Source of the DNA: Chersky-267 sp034666965
Lineage (GTDB): Bacteria; Chloroflexota; Limnocylindria; Limnocylindrales; CSP1-4
DNA: 64,000 bases
NCBI GenBank assembly: GCA_034666965.1
Contig: JAXDKT010000161.1
Coordinates: 1-64,000, forward strand
Direction: 5' to 3'
Shown here: one piece after another, positions 1 to 8,078 of the stretch
Numbering within the stretch: position 1 is the first letter of the stretch
How the letters are laid out: the number at the start of each line of letters is the position of its first letter
Notes under the pieces: generated by a model
Told to the model about the DNA's origin: nothing
Database searches by the model: none
Seen by the model: only the letters and a program-made list of their open reading frames with translations
Made by a program: the position numbers and the translations under genes

Positions 1-107
1 GCCTGCTCCGTGTAGCGCGAGCAGGTCGGCTCGAAGCGACAGCTCGCCGGCAGCCAGAAGAAGACGGCTCGATAGAGCCTGATCAAGCCGATGCCCAGCG
101 ATCTCAC
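1..107 (-). CDS. yidD: YidD membrane insertion efficiency factor (partial)
   Basis: The window edge cuts this gene. About 35 codons are visible, read on the minus strand from a GTG at 107. They include RLYRAVFFWLPASCRF followed by PTCSRY, the CRFxPTCS signature of YidD, a small membrane-associated protein thought to help YidC insert inner-membrane proteins. The GTG overlaps the rnpA stop in a GTGA, so translation is probably coupled. The order rpmH-rnpA-yidD is the usual one beside a chromosomal origin. yidC would be expected next, outside the window. Confidence 0.85.
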   Translation of the reverse strand, partial: MRSLGIGLIRLYRAVFFWLPASCRFEPTCSRYTEQ

Positions 108-439
108 GCGGTTGTCGGTCCTCCCAGGACCCCTCCCCGCTGGAGGAGTCGTCCCACCGCCTCGGCAACCTCGTCGTGACTGGCGGCCACGACGGCCGGG
201 CGGGCGATGATCAGGACGTCCCAGCCGGGCTGGAACGAGGGCGCCATCGCCCTGAGTATCTGCCGCAGCCTGCGCCGGACTCGGTTGCGTACCACGGCTC
301 CGCCAAGCTTCCGGCCGGTCGACAGGCCGAACCGGGTCGTTTCGAGGTCGGTCCGCCGAAAACGGGCGACCAGGAGCGGATGGGATCGAACGGCCCCCTC
401 ACCCTGGAGTGTCCGGAAGTCCTTCGGACGGGAGAGCAC
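104..439 (-). CDS. rnpA: Ribonuclease P protein component
   Basis: This is the basic protein subunit of RNase P, which cooperates with the catalytic RNA to remove 5' leaders from pre-tRNAs. The sequence shows the family's early DF motif (SRPKDFRTLQ), a central TTRFGLSTGRKLGGAVVRN stretch and the arginine-rich RNRVRRRLRQ helix that binds RNA. An open frame continues upstream to 634 but runs antisense through rpmH, so a GTG at 439 giving about 111 residues, the usual family length, is preferred. No clear Shine-Dalgarno sequence precedes it. The gene lies 35 nt downstream of rpmH and overlaps yidD by 4 nt, so the three are probably one transcript. Confidence 0.9.
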   Translation of the reverse strand: MLSRPKDFRTLQGEGAVRSHPLLVARFRRTDLETTRFGLSTGRKLGGAVVRNRVRRRLRQILRAMAPSFQPGWDVLIIARPAVVAASHDEVAEAVGRLLQRGGVLGGPTTA

Positions 440-474
440 CAGGAGCCGCGGCGCCGGCGCCCCGCGCCCGCCGG

Positions 475-609
475 TCAGGCCGTCAGCCGCTTGCGGCCGC
501 GCGCGCGGCGAGCGGCCAGGATGCGTCGACCCCCCGGAGTTCTCATCCGGGCACGGAAGCCGTGTTCCTTGGCGCGATGTCGCTTCTTCGGCTGGTAAGT
601 CTGCTTCAT
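475..609 (-). CDS. rpmH: 50S ribosomal protein L34
   Basis: A 44-residue, very basic protein beginning MKQTYQPKKRHRAKEHGFRA and continuing with the RMRTPGGRRILAARRARGRK core that defines L34 of the large ribosomal subunit. The length is exactly typical. The ATG at 609 is fixed by the conserved N-terminus. It is the first gene of the leftward rpmH-rnpA-yidD operon that faces away from dnaA. A consensus-like promoter lies about 110 nt upstream. Confidence 0.97.
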   Translation of the reverse strand: MKQTYQPKKRHRAKEHGFRARMRTPGGRRILAARRARGRKRLTA

Positions 610-720
610 CGGGGCTGCGCGAGATCCTCTCCATCCGCCTCGGGGACGACGTTCTCGACCCTCGAAAGGCACGAAACGCGCCGGGCGCTCGGAAGCGCTT
701 GGCGCGTCGACGTCCGGGGG

Positions 721-750
721 ATTATGGGCCCGCGCAGGAGGGGGTGTCAA
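721..750 (-). promoter_or_regulatory. Sigma-70-type promoter of rpmH
   Basis: On the minus strand a perfect -35 TTGACA (750-745) is followed by an 18-nt spacer and a -10 CATAAT (726-721). The predicted start near 714 gives a leader of about 105 nt before rpmH. Confidence 0.7.
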
Positions 751-881
751 ACAGCGGGCGGGTCGTCACGGGCCTCTGCCGCGGGCCGGCAATGCCGCCT
801 CGCGGCGGTGCCGCGGAGGCCGCCCGACGGGCCATGCACGGATACTCCCTGGGGGTATAGCCAGATTCGTGCCGGAATGCC

Positions 882-911
882 TTGCGAGCCCCGTCCGGGC
901 GGTGCTATCCT
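882..911 (+). promoter_or_regulatory. Candidate dnaA promoter
   Basis: TTGCGA (882-887), 18-nt spacer, TATCCT (906-911). This is the best sigma-70-like match upstream of dnaA and would give a leader of about 180 nt. Each hexamer has two mismatches to the consensus, so it is only a candidate. Confidence 0.35.
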
Positions 912-1101
912 TCGCGGGCCTCCGGCGCCGGGAAGCTCGGTGGCAGCCTCTGGAGGACCTCCGGAGGAGCCCACTGGAGGGATCGCCGCCGGTCGTCGGA
1001 GCGCGCCGAACGAGCCCACGCCACGGTTCCCCCCCGAGCGCCGATTCCGGTCATCCGTTACCCATCGCCACCCAACCCCAGCCACAGGTCACACCCCATC
1101 G

Positions 1102-2481
1102 ATGGATGCGAAGCAAGTCTGGCGGGCAGCCCTCGGGGAGCTCCAGGTCGCCTTGTCGCCCGCCAACTTCGAGACCTGGCTGCGCGACACCCAACTGGTC
1201 GACGTCGATGACAATCACTTTCGGATCGCGGTCCCGAACGGCTTCGCCAAGGACTGGCTCGACACCCGCTACCGCTCGCTGATCTCCCAGACCCTGGCCC
1301 GGATCGTGGGCTACAGCGTCCAGGTCGAATTTGTCGTCCGGTCGGCACCGCCCGAACCCGCCGCGCTCGCTGGCGCGTCGCCGGCGCCGAGCGCCGGCCG
1401 GCCGCCTGCCCAGGCGGTCCGCCTCGAGCCAACCCGGGTCGGTGGCGAGGGCGGGGCCTCCAACCTCAACCCGCGCTACACCTTCGCCAACTTCATCGTC
1501 GGGTCGGCCAACCGGCTCGCCCACGCGGCCAGCCTGTCGGTCGCGGAGCGTCCCGGTCACGCCTACAACCCACTCTTCCTGTACGGCGGTGTGGGGCTTG
1601 GCAAGACCCACCTGATGCATGCCGTCGGCAACCAGGTCATCGCCAAGTTCCCGCGCAAGAAGGTCGTCTACGCGACCTCGGAGAAGTTCACCAACGAGTT
1701 CATCACCTCGATCCAGCAGGGCAAGATCGACGAGTTCCGGGCCCGCTACCGGCGGATCGATCTGCTCCTCATCGACGACATCCAGTTCATCGCCGACAAG
1801 GAGCGGACCCAGGAGGAGTTCTTCCACACGTTCAACACGATCCACGAGGACGGCAAGCAGATCGTGCTGTCCAGCGATCGACCGCCGAAGCAGATCGTGA
1901 CCCTCGAGGAGCGCCTGCGCAGCCGCTTCGAGTGGGGCCTGATCGCGGACCTGACAGCCCCCGACCTCGAGACCCGGATCGCGATCCTGCGGGCGAAGGC
2001 CGAGGAAGGCGCGGTCCCGATCACCTCCGACGTCATGGAGTTCATCGCCCGCAAGGTGGTCAGCAACATCCGCGAGCTGGAGGGTGCGCTCAATCGGATC
2101 GTGGCGTATGCCAGCATGAGCGCGGTCCCGATCAGCATCGAGCTGGCGCAGGCGGTCCTGGCCAATGTCATCTACAACCCCAAGAAGCGCCAGGTCACCC
2201 CGGAGCGGATCGCCAGGGTGGTGGCCGACTACTACGGCGTCCCGATGGACGCGCTCCAGGGCCAGAAGCGGGACAAGGCGATCGTCATGCCCCGCCAGAT
2301 CGCCATGTTCCTCATGCGCGAGGAGACCGACGTGTCGCTCCTCCGGATCGGCGCCGAGCTCGGCGGACGCGATCATTCGACGGTCCTGCATGCGTGCGAC
2401 AAGATCAATCGCGAGTCGGCCGTCAACGACGAGCTTCGGCGCGAGATCGCAGCGGTTCGCGAACTGATCTACGCCGACTAG
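1102..2481 (+). CDS. dnaA: Chromosomal replication initiator DnaA
   Basis: 459 residues. DnaA is the AAA+ ATPase that binds DnaA boxes and opens oriC. Domain I is at the N-terminus (VWRAALGELQVALSPANFE), followed by a short proline/alanine-rich linker. The AAA+ core has Walker A GGVGLGKTH and Walker B LLLIDDIQF. The C-terminal DNA-binding domain carries the signature GGRDHSTVLHACDKI. The frame is open upstream to 409, but the conserved N-terminus begins at the ATG at 1102; there is no good ribosome-binding site before it. It heads the rightward replication block dnaA-dnaN-recF-dciA. Confidence 0.98.
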   Translation: MDAKQVWRAALGELQVALSPANFETWLRDTQLVDVDDNHFRIAVPNGFAKDWLDTRYRSLISQTLARIVGYSVQVEFVVRSAPPEPAALAGASPAPSAGRPPAQAVRLEPTRVGGEGGASNLNPRYTFANFIVGSANRLAHAASLSVAERPGHAYNPLFLYGGVGLGKTHLMHAVGNQVIAKFPRKKVVYATSEKFTNEFITSIQQGKIDEFRARYRRIDLLLIDDIQFIADKERTQEEFFHTFNTIHEDGKQIVLSSDRPPKQIVTLEERLRSRFEWGLIADLTAPDLETRIAILRAKAEEGAVPITSDVMEFIARKVVSNIRELEGALNRIVAYASMSAVPISIELAQAVLANVIYNPKKRQVTPERIARVVADYYGVPMDALQGQKRDKAIVMPRQIAMFLMREETDVSLLRIGAELGGRDHSTVLHACDKINRESAVNDELRREIAAVRELIYAD

Positions 2482-2631
2482 CGGGACCGCCGGCCAGACC
2501 CGCGTCCCTGGCCGACCAGGCGTCGGCGGCCGGATATCCCAGGCCCTCGTCCCCGGCGCACGTCCCGCCTCCGGACGGCCGGGGCGGTCAAGTGCGCAAC
2601 GGTGCCCCTAAGCAACGTTTGGAGCCGTTCC

Positions 2632-2640
2632 TGTGGATAA
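2632..2640 (-). promoter_or_regulatory. DnaA box, perfect consensus
   Basis: TGTGGATAA on the plus strand, that is TTATCCACA on the minus strand, a 9/9 match to the bacterial DnaA box consensus. Confidence 0.85.
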
Positions 2641-2672
2641 GGACCGCAATTCGGTGGAGAACCGGGCGGTAC

Positions 2673-2681
2673 TGTGGACAA
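2673..2681 (-). promoter_or_regulatory. DnaA box, one mismatch
   Basis: TGTGGACAA, that is TTGTCCACA on the minus strand, 8/9 to consensus and in the same orientation as the box 41 nt upstream. Confidence 0.7.
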
Positions 2682-2860
2682 TCTTCGGCTTCCGCCAGGC
2701 CCCTCGTGATGACGAGTGGCCTCGCCGCTGTGGAACGATCGGCCGTCTCCGGCGACGCGAACGCCGGGCCTGGCCCACTCGTCCACGAGCCGTCCGCAGG
2801 GCCTCCCCAGTCGAGGCCCGTGCCTCCACCACCAGGCCCCGGTGGTCCACCGTGGAGTCG

Positions 2861-2880
2861 TGCGGCGGCGTGCGGCGGCG
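2861..2880. repeat. 10-bp perfect tandem repeat in oriC
   Basis: TGCGGCGGCG occurs twice head to tail, immediately before a TCCACA motif at 2881. It is too short to assign a function. Confidence 0.6.
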
Positions 2881-3048
2881 TCCACAGTGTCCACCGCATG
2901 ATGGTGATGATGACGTTCTAAGATACCGATGGGTAACCCACCAAAGGACACTCGGGTCGGTGCTCCGGGCCCAGCGCCAGAGCTGGATGACACGTCGACC
3001 GAGCCGGATGGGCCCCGTTGAGCCGCCCGATCCCTGGAGTGATCGCTC

Positions 3049-4167
3049 GTGAATGTCTCGGTGATGCAGGAGAACCTCGCTCGCGGCCTGTCGGTCGTGA
3101 GCCGGGCGGTATCGTCCCGGAGCACGCTGCCGGTTCTCGGCAACGTGCTCATCCGGACGGAGGATGCCGGCCTCAAGCTCACCGCAACCAATCTCGAGAT
3201 CGGGATCACCTACTGGGTTCCCGGCAAGATCGACGCCGACGGCGCCATCACCGTGCCGGCCAAGCTGCTGGCCGACATCGTGGCCGGGCTTCCCGCCGGC
3301 GACCGGGTCGACCTGCAGCTCCAGGCCGGCGACACGCTGTCGCTGCGCTCGGGACGGTTCGAGACGCATGTCAAGGGCATCGACGCCGAGGAGTTCCCGG
3401 CGATCCCGACGGCCGGCGAACGGCCCACGACCAGGATCTCCCAGAAGCTGCTCCGTCAGGCGCTCAACGAGACGACCTTCGCTGCGGCCAGCGATGAGGC
3501 CCGGCCGATCCTGACCGGCGTGCTGTGCCGGTTCGAAGGCGACCAGCTGACGCTGGCCGCAGCCGACAACTACCGGATCGCGGTCAAGACCATCGCGACC
3601 CTCGACCCGGTCGAGGAGACGAGCATCGTGGTTCCGGCCCGGTCGCTCAATGAGCTCAGCCGGGTCCTGGCCGACGTCGACGATGCGGTCGACGTCGTGC
3701 TCGCCCCCAGCAAGAACCAGATCCTGTTCCACCTCGAGGGCATCGACCTCGTCAGCCGACTGATCGATGGCCAGTTCCCCAATTACCAGCAGGTCGTGCC
3801 CAAGAGTCATACCACCCGCTCGGTGATCGACCGAGAGGAGCTCCTCAAGGCGGTCCGGCTGGCGGCGCTCATCGCCAGCGCCGCGGCCAACATCGTCAAG
3901 CTCGGGGTCGGAGTGGACGGCGAGCCCGGGGTGGTCGTGACGGCCGCCGCCGAGGTTGGCGACAACGAGGGTCGGGTCGAGGCCACGGTCGAGGGCGACG
4001 GCACGACCATCGCGTTCAACGCCCGCTACCTCGTCGACGTTCTCCAGAACGTGGCAGCCGAGCAGTTCGCGATCGAGCTCAACGGACCGCTCTCGCCCGG
4101 GGTGTTCCGGCCGATCGGCGACGACGCATACACCCACGTCGTCATGCCGGTCCGGACGACCTCCTGA
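3049..4167 (+). CDS. dnaN: DNA polymerase III beta sliding clamp
   Basis: 372 residues, the normal length for the clamp that tethers the replicative polymerase to DNA. The N-terminus MNVSVMQENLARGLSVVSRA and the SRSTLPVLGNVLI stretch are typical of beta clamps, as is the C-terminal MPVRTT, which lines the partner-binding groove. The start is a GTG at 3049 with a GGAG about 10 nt upstream. It follows oriC and directly precedes recF, the conserved dnaA-dnaN-recF order. Confidence 0.97.
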   Translation: MNVSVMQENLARGLSVVSRAVSSRSTLPVLGNVLIRTEDAGLKLTATNLEIGITYWVPGKIDADGAITVPAKLLADIVAGLPAGDRVDLQLQAGDTLSLRSGRFETHVKGIDAEEFPAIPTAGERPTTRISQKLLRQALNETTFAAASDEARPILTGVLCRFEGDQLTLAAADNYRIAVKTIATLDPVEETSIVVPARSLNELSRVLADVDDAVDVVLAPSKNQILFHLEGIDLVSRLIDGQFPNYQQVVPKSHTTRSVIDREELLKAVRLAALIASAAANIVKLGVGVDGEPGVVVTAAAEVGDNEGRVEATVEGDGTTIAFNARYLVDVLQNVAAEQFAIELNGPLSPGVFRPIGDDAYTHVVMPVRTTS

Positions 4168-4196
4168 GGGGGCCGGGCACCGCCCGGCGATCGGTC

Positions 4197-5354
4197 CTGC
4201 TCGAGTCCATCGTCGTCCGCGACCTGCGCGGCTATGCCCTGCTGGACATCCGGTTCGGGCCTGGTCCACAGCTCGTCTGGGGGCCCAACGCAGCGGGCAA
4301 GACGAGTCTTCTCGAGGCGATCGTCCTGCTCGCCTGGGGCCGGTCGCACCGGACCTCGACCGAGGCCGAGCTGATCCGCTGGGGGGCGGACCTGGCCCGG
4401 GTCGAGGGCCGGATCGGCTCCGTGGACTCGAGCCCTGGGTCGGAGCCGACCACGGTCGAGGTCGCGCTCGTTCGGGAGGGCGGCGGTCAGCGCAAGCGGA
4501 TCCGCGTCAATGGCGTGCCGCGCCGGGCCGCGGCCCTCGGCGGGGTCTTGCGCACGGTCATGTTCGCCCCCGAGGACATGCTCCTCGTCGCGGGCTCGCC
4601 GGGACCGCGTCGGGCCGCGCTGGACAGCCTCGCCGCCAGCCGGTCGCCGACCTTCGCCGCGGACCTCGCGACGTATGGCCGGGCCCTCCAGCAGCGCAAC
4701 GGCCTGCTGCGTGCCATCCGCGAAGGCAGCGCCCAACGCGACGAGCTGCGCTACTGGGACGGCGCCCTGCTCGACTCGGGCGGCGCGGTCGTGGAAGGCC
4801 GGCTGGCCACGCTCGAGTCCCTCGCCGATCCGATCCGCGTCGCCCACACCGAGATCGCGCCGGACGAGGGCCGGCTCTCGTTGCGCTACGAGACGAATGC
4901 TCCGCCGCACCCGGGCGAGGCCATTCGCGCGGCGCTGAGCCGGCGCCTGACCGAGACGGCTGACAAGGAGGCCTGGAACGGCACGACGCTGATCGGCCCG
5001 CACCGCGACGACGTGGTCTTCGAGCTCGAGGGTCGTGACCTCGCCAGCTTTGCTTCACGGGGCCAGCAGCGCACGGCCATCCTGGCCCTGAAGCTGGCCG
5101 AGCTCGACCTCCTGACCGCCCACGATGGCCGGCCCCCACTGCTGCTTCTCGACGACGTGTTCAGTGAGCTCGACCCGGAGCGCCGCGCCCACCTCGTCCG
5201 CCGGATCGCCGAGCTGCCCCAGGCCTTCGTGACGACCACGACGCCGGACGACCTCGATCCGACCCTGCGCGCCGCGGCCACGAGCTGGGCCGTGGAGGTC
5301 GACGACGACGGCGCCCGGATCGCCGGGCCGCAGGCCCCGGTCGTCGCCCGATGA
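4197..5354 (+). CDS. recF: DNA replication/repair protein RecF
   Basis: About 385 residues. RecF is an SMC-like ATPase that helps load RecA at gapped DNA. It shows Walker A GPNAAGKTSLLEAI, an ABC-type signature around ASRGQQRTAILALK and Walker B LLLLDDVFSELD. The usual RecF opening is visible as ESIVVRDLRGYALLD. No in-frame ATG, GTG or TTG precedes this stretch. The nearest starts are CTG at 4197, chosen from alignment with the family opening, or CTG at 4164, which overlaps the dnaN stop as CTGA. The 3' end overlaps dciA by 4 nt (ATGA). Confidence 0.93.
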   Translation: MLESIVVRDLRGYALLDIRFGPGPQLVWGPNAAGKTSLLEAIVLLAWGRSHRTSTEAELIRWGADLARVEGRIGSVDSSPGSEPTTVEVALVREGGGQRKRIRVNGVPRRAAALGGVLRTVMFAPEDMLLVAGSPGPRRAALDSLAASRSPTFAADLATYGRALQQRNGLLRAIREGSAQRDELRYWDGALLDSGGAVVEGRLATLESLADPIRVAHTEIAPDEGRLSLRYETNAPPHPGEAIRAALSRRLTETADKEAWNGTTLIGPHRDDVVFELEGRDLASFASRGQQRTAILALKLAELDLLTAHDGRPPLLLLDDVFSELDPERRAHLVRRIAELPQAFVTTTTPDDLDPTLRAAATSWAVEVDDDGARIAGPQAPVVAR

Positions 5355-5668
5355 CCTCGCGTCGTCGCCCCATGGAGCGCATCGGCGACCTGCTGCCGGC
5401 GGCGGCTCGGGAGCTGGGCCTCGAGGCCGAGCTCCGGCTGGCGCGCGCGACCTCGACCTGGGACGCCCTCGTCGCCGAGCGGGCGCCAGCCGCGACCGGA
5501 TCCTGCCGGCTGGTGGCCATCGAGGCCGACGCGCTGCTGGTCGAGGCGGACCTGCCGATCGTCGCCCAGGAGCTGCGCCTCCGCTCCGGTGAGCTCCTGG
5601 CTGCCTTTCGGACGGCCCCGGGCGGCTTCCCGGCCAGCGGGCTGCGGGTCGGAGTCCGGCGGGTATAA
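5351..5668 (+). CDS. dciA: DUF721/DciA-type replication protein
   Basis: 105 residues. It fits the DUF721 family (DciA), whose members help load the replicative helicase in many bacteria lacking DnaC/DnaI. The visible pattern is an N-terminal helical segment (ERIGDLLPAAARELGL) with a W-containing stretch (RATSTWDALVAERA), then a beta-rich part ending LLVEADLPIVAQELRLR, where the family usually has a conserved W/QEL. The ATG overlaps the recF stop (ATGA), so it is translationally coupled. The name rests on position and weak pattern; DUF721 membership is more secure than biochemical function. Confidence 0.75.
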   Translation: MTSRRRPMERIGDLLPAAARELGLEAELRLARATSTWDALVAERAPAATGSCRLVAIEADALLVEADLPIVAQELRLRSGELLAAFRTAPGGFPASGLRVGVRRV

Positions 5669-5669
5669 T
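5664..5669 (+). promoter_or_regulatory. Candidate -10 element TATAAT
   Basis: A perfect TATAAT spans the end of dciA, about 110 nt before the next gene. No good -35 is seen at the right distance (GCTGCG region), so this is a tentative promoter for the PP2C-like gene. Confidence 0.35.
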
Positions 5670-5782
5670 CCGGCCCACCTGCCAGCCGACCGAGGGTCGC
5701 CCGTCGCCGGCCCCGAGACCTCGACCAGCCAGCCGGGGGCGCCCGGACCGCCAGCCCGCCAGATCCGAGACGAGGCCCGCAT

Positions 5783-8065
5783 TTGGCCGTACGGCTCCAG
5801 ATGAAGCTCGGCTACGTGGCCGAGCAGGACCGCCTCCCCGACTCTCCGGACACGGTTGCGCCCTTCGAGCCGACGATCGGCGCGATCAGTCGCTCGAAGG
5901 GGAGCCTGTACCTGCTCGTGACCGGTCGCACGCCCGGTTCGCGCTTCGGAGAGCTCACCCGGCAGGTCGCCGAAACGATCCACCGCGAGTACTACTACGA
6001 CGAATCGGCCGGCATCGCGGTGTGCCTGTCGAAGGCGATCAAGGCCGCCAACAAGAAGCTCGGCCACCAGCGCGATCGGGTTGCCGGCGACGAGGCCAAC
6101 GGCCCGATCGGCGTGGCGGCCGCAGTCGTGCGGGGCAACGAGCTGTACGTCGTCACGATCGGACCGGCGCAGGCGTACCTCATCCGCCAGGCGCGCCTGT
6201 CGACGTTGCCCGATCTCCATCGTGAGCGCGGTCTGCCCACGACCGAGATCGAGCCGGACGTCTGGCGTGGGGAGGTGTCGGTTGGCGACTCGGTGGTGCT
6301 CGCCTCGCCCAACCTGATGGCTCGGCTCGGGCCCGACGAGCTCAAGGACGCGATGGTCACCCTCCATCCCCAGTCCGCAATGGAGCACCTCCATCACCGC
6401 TTCATCGCTGCCGATGGCAGTGGCAGCGACGGGGCGATCGCCTTCGAGGCGACCGAGGTGTCGGCCACCACCAAGCAGCGCAAGCTCGTTCCGGTCAAAC
6501 CGGCCGAGCCCCTGGCCGGCTCGCCCGACCGGTCGCCGATCCCGCTGGCCGACAGCGTCACGGCCGGCGCAGCCGCGGTCAGCCAGTCGGCGCGCCAGGC
6601 CACATCCGCCGCGGGTGGCGCCGCCGGACGGTTCCTGGGCGGGATGCAGGACCGCCTGCCCAGACGCTCGGATCCGACCGAACGCCGGGTGACGGGAACC
6701 TCCGCCCGGCGCGAGACTCAGCGCCGGGCGGCCGTCGCCGTTCTGGCCCTGGTCGTGGTCGTGGCAACCCTGGGCATCGGTGTGTGGTTGTTTGCCGGCA
6801 AGGAGGGGTCGCCCGGCACGCTCGGTTCGCAGAACGCCGGACAGAAGGCCCTGATGGCCGCTCAGACCGCGATCGGTCAGGTCTACGGTCCGGGCGTCGA
6901 CCTGGTCAAGAACGACCCGCCCCGCGCGACCGATCTGCTGAGCGAGGCCTGGCGTCAGCTCGACGCGGCCGCCGCGGCCGGGGTCCCGGCTGCGGCCATC
7001 GACCCGCTTCGGGCCAAGGCCCGGGGCGGGCTCGACGAGCTCTACCGGATGGAGCCCGTCGTAGCGACGGCCCTGCTCTCCCTGGTCGACGCCAAGCCGG
7101 CGGTCGACCTCCGGGGGCTGGCCCTCGGTCCCGACAATGCGCCCTACGTCCTCGACGCGGCGACCCACTCGGTGTACCGGATCGACGTCAAGGCCGGCAA
7201 GGCCGGGCTCATCGTCAAGGCCGGCCAGGCCGTCGACGGGACCAAGGTCGGCGAGCCCACGTTCATCGCCCGGGCCGGACCCGACCTGCTCATCCTCGAC
7301 GCCAAGAACGTCCTGTGGCGCTGGCGTCCAGCCGACCGGACCGGCTCGGGCACCCTGCGCCGGGTCAAGGTGCTCGGCGCGGCGGGCTGGGGCGACGATG
7401 TCAGGGCGATGGGCGCGTTCGAGACCAACCACGAGGCGGGGCTGTACCGCCTGTACGTGGTCGATCCGTCCGCCAAGCAGATCCTGGCCTACTCGCCGGC
7501 GGCTGACGGTGGCGGCTTCCCAGGCGCGGCGAGCCCCTGGTTGGCCGCCCCTCAGGACGTCTCGGCGGTGGACTCGATGCTCATCGACGGCGACATCTAC
7601 CTCTCGCGATCGGGCTCGATCGCGCGCTTCATCAAGGGCGGCAACGCGACCTGGAAACCGGCCGATCCGGGCGATTCACTCCTCCGTGCGGCCCCTGTCT
7701 ATTCGCTCCTGGCCACGGGCGCGATCGGGTCGGACAAGGACAAGGGGCCGGTCTACGGCTACGACCGCCCCAACGGCCGGGTGATCGCCCTGGCCAAGGA
7801 CGGCGGCTCCATTGTCGGACAGTACCGCCTCAACGGCGACGACCCGGCCTGGGCCGACCTGCGCGGGATGTACGTGGTCGCCGGGCTGGGCGACGAGCCC
7901 GCGACCCTGGTGTGGATCGACAAGAATCGGGTGATGAGCTCGATCCTGGAGGCGGTCCAGACGCCCACGGCCTCGCCCGGGCCGGGGTCTGGGGCCAGCC
8001 CGTCGGTCAAGCCGTCAGCCACGCCGAAGGCCACCAAGAAGCCGACCAAGACCCCCAAGCCGTGA
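5783..8065 (+). CDS. Membrane protein: degenerate PP2C-like head, one TM, propeller-like exterior
   Basis: 760 residues. Residues 1 to about 230 have the layout of a PPM/PP2C phosphatase: a helix pair around HREYYYDESAGIAVCLSKAI, then AAAVVRGNELYVVTIGPAQ and VGDSVVLASPNLMARLG. However, the metal-binding aspartates of the family (DG and GDSR motifs) are not present, so it looks like a pseudophosphatase. One transmembrane helix lies near 315-337 (AAVAVLALVVVVATLGIGVW). The rest, presumably outside the cell, has repeated strands such as PYVLDAATHSVYRIDV suggesting a beta-propeller, and ends in a Pro/Ser/Lys-rich tail. The start is a TTG with CGAGG about 8 nt upstream; ATG 5801 is an alternative. 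A sensor or structural role is a guess. Confidence 0.6.
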   Translation: MAVRLQMKLGYVAEQDRLPDSPDTVAPFEPTIGAISRSKGSLYLLVTGRTPGSRFGELTRQVAETIHREYYYDESAGIAVCLSKAIKAANKKLGHQRDRVAGDEANGPIGVAAAVVRGNELYVVTIGPAQAYLIRQARLSTLPDLHRERGLPTTEIEPDVWRGEVSVGDSVVLASPNLMARLGPDELKDAMVTLHPQSAMEHLHHRFIAADGSGSDGAIAFEATEVSATTKQRKLVPVKPAEPLAGSPDRSPIPLADSVTAGAAAVSQSARQATSAAGGAAGRFLGGMQDRLPRRSDPTERRVTGTSARRETQRRAAVAVLALVVVVATLGIGVWLFAGKEGSPGTLGSQNAGQKALMAAQTAIGQVYGPGVDLVKNDPPRATDLLSEAWRQLDAAAAAGVPAAAIDPLRAKARGGLDELYRMEPVVATALLSLVDAKPAVDLRGLALGPDNAPYVLDAATHSVYRIDVKAGKAGLIVKAGQAVDGTKVGEPTFIARAGPDLLILDAKNVLWRWRPADRTGSGTLRRVKVLGAAGWGDDVRAMGAFETNHEAGLYRLYVVDPSAKQILAYSPAADGGGFPGAASPWLAAPQDVSAVDSMLIDGDIYLSRSGSIARFIKGGNATWKPADPGDSLLRAAPVYSLLATGAIGSDKDKGPVYGYDRPNGRVIALAKDGGSIVGQYRLNGDDPAWADLRGMYVVAGLGDEPATLVWIDKNRVMSSILEAVQTPTASPGPGSGASPSVKPSATPKATKKPTKTPKP

Positions 8066-8078
8066 GCGGCGCCGTGCC

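Larger units (their letters stand above)
610..1101. other. rpmH-dnaA divergent intergenic region
   Basis: 492 nt with no convincing gene; frames running through it lack family similarity. It holds the rpmH promoter (721-750, minus) and a weaker candidate dnaA promoter (882-911, plus). I see no perfect DnaA box here, unlike the dnaA-dnaN gap. Confidence 0.6.
2482..3048. other. oriC: Chromosomal replication origin (oriC) region
   Basis: 567 non-coding nt between dnaA and dnaN, the classical oriC position. It holds a perfect DnaA box (2632-2640) and a one-mismatch box (2673-2681), with weaker matches such as TGTGGAACG at 2729-2737 and GGTGGAGAA at 2653-2661. A less GC-rich stretch around 2897-2949, just before dnaN, is the best candidate unwinding element. 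A 10-bp tandem repeat lies at 2861-2880. Function is inferred from box content and position. Confidence 0.8.

Noticed and set aside
1051..2391. Long open frame antisense to dnaA
   Set aside because: High-GC shadow of a certain gene; composition (Asp/Arg/Leu/Gly runs) matches no family. Many similar antisense frames, for example opposite clpB, nuoL, purH and ino1, were dismissed for the same reason.
2492..2513. GGCCAG/CTGGCC hairpin after dnaA as terminator
   Set aside because: Short stem, no T-tract, and it lies at the edge of oriC; common by chance at this GC content.
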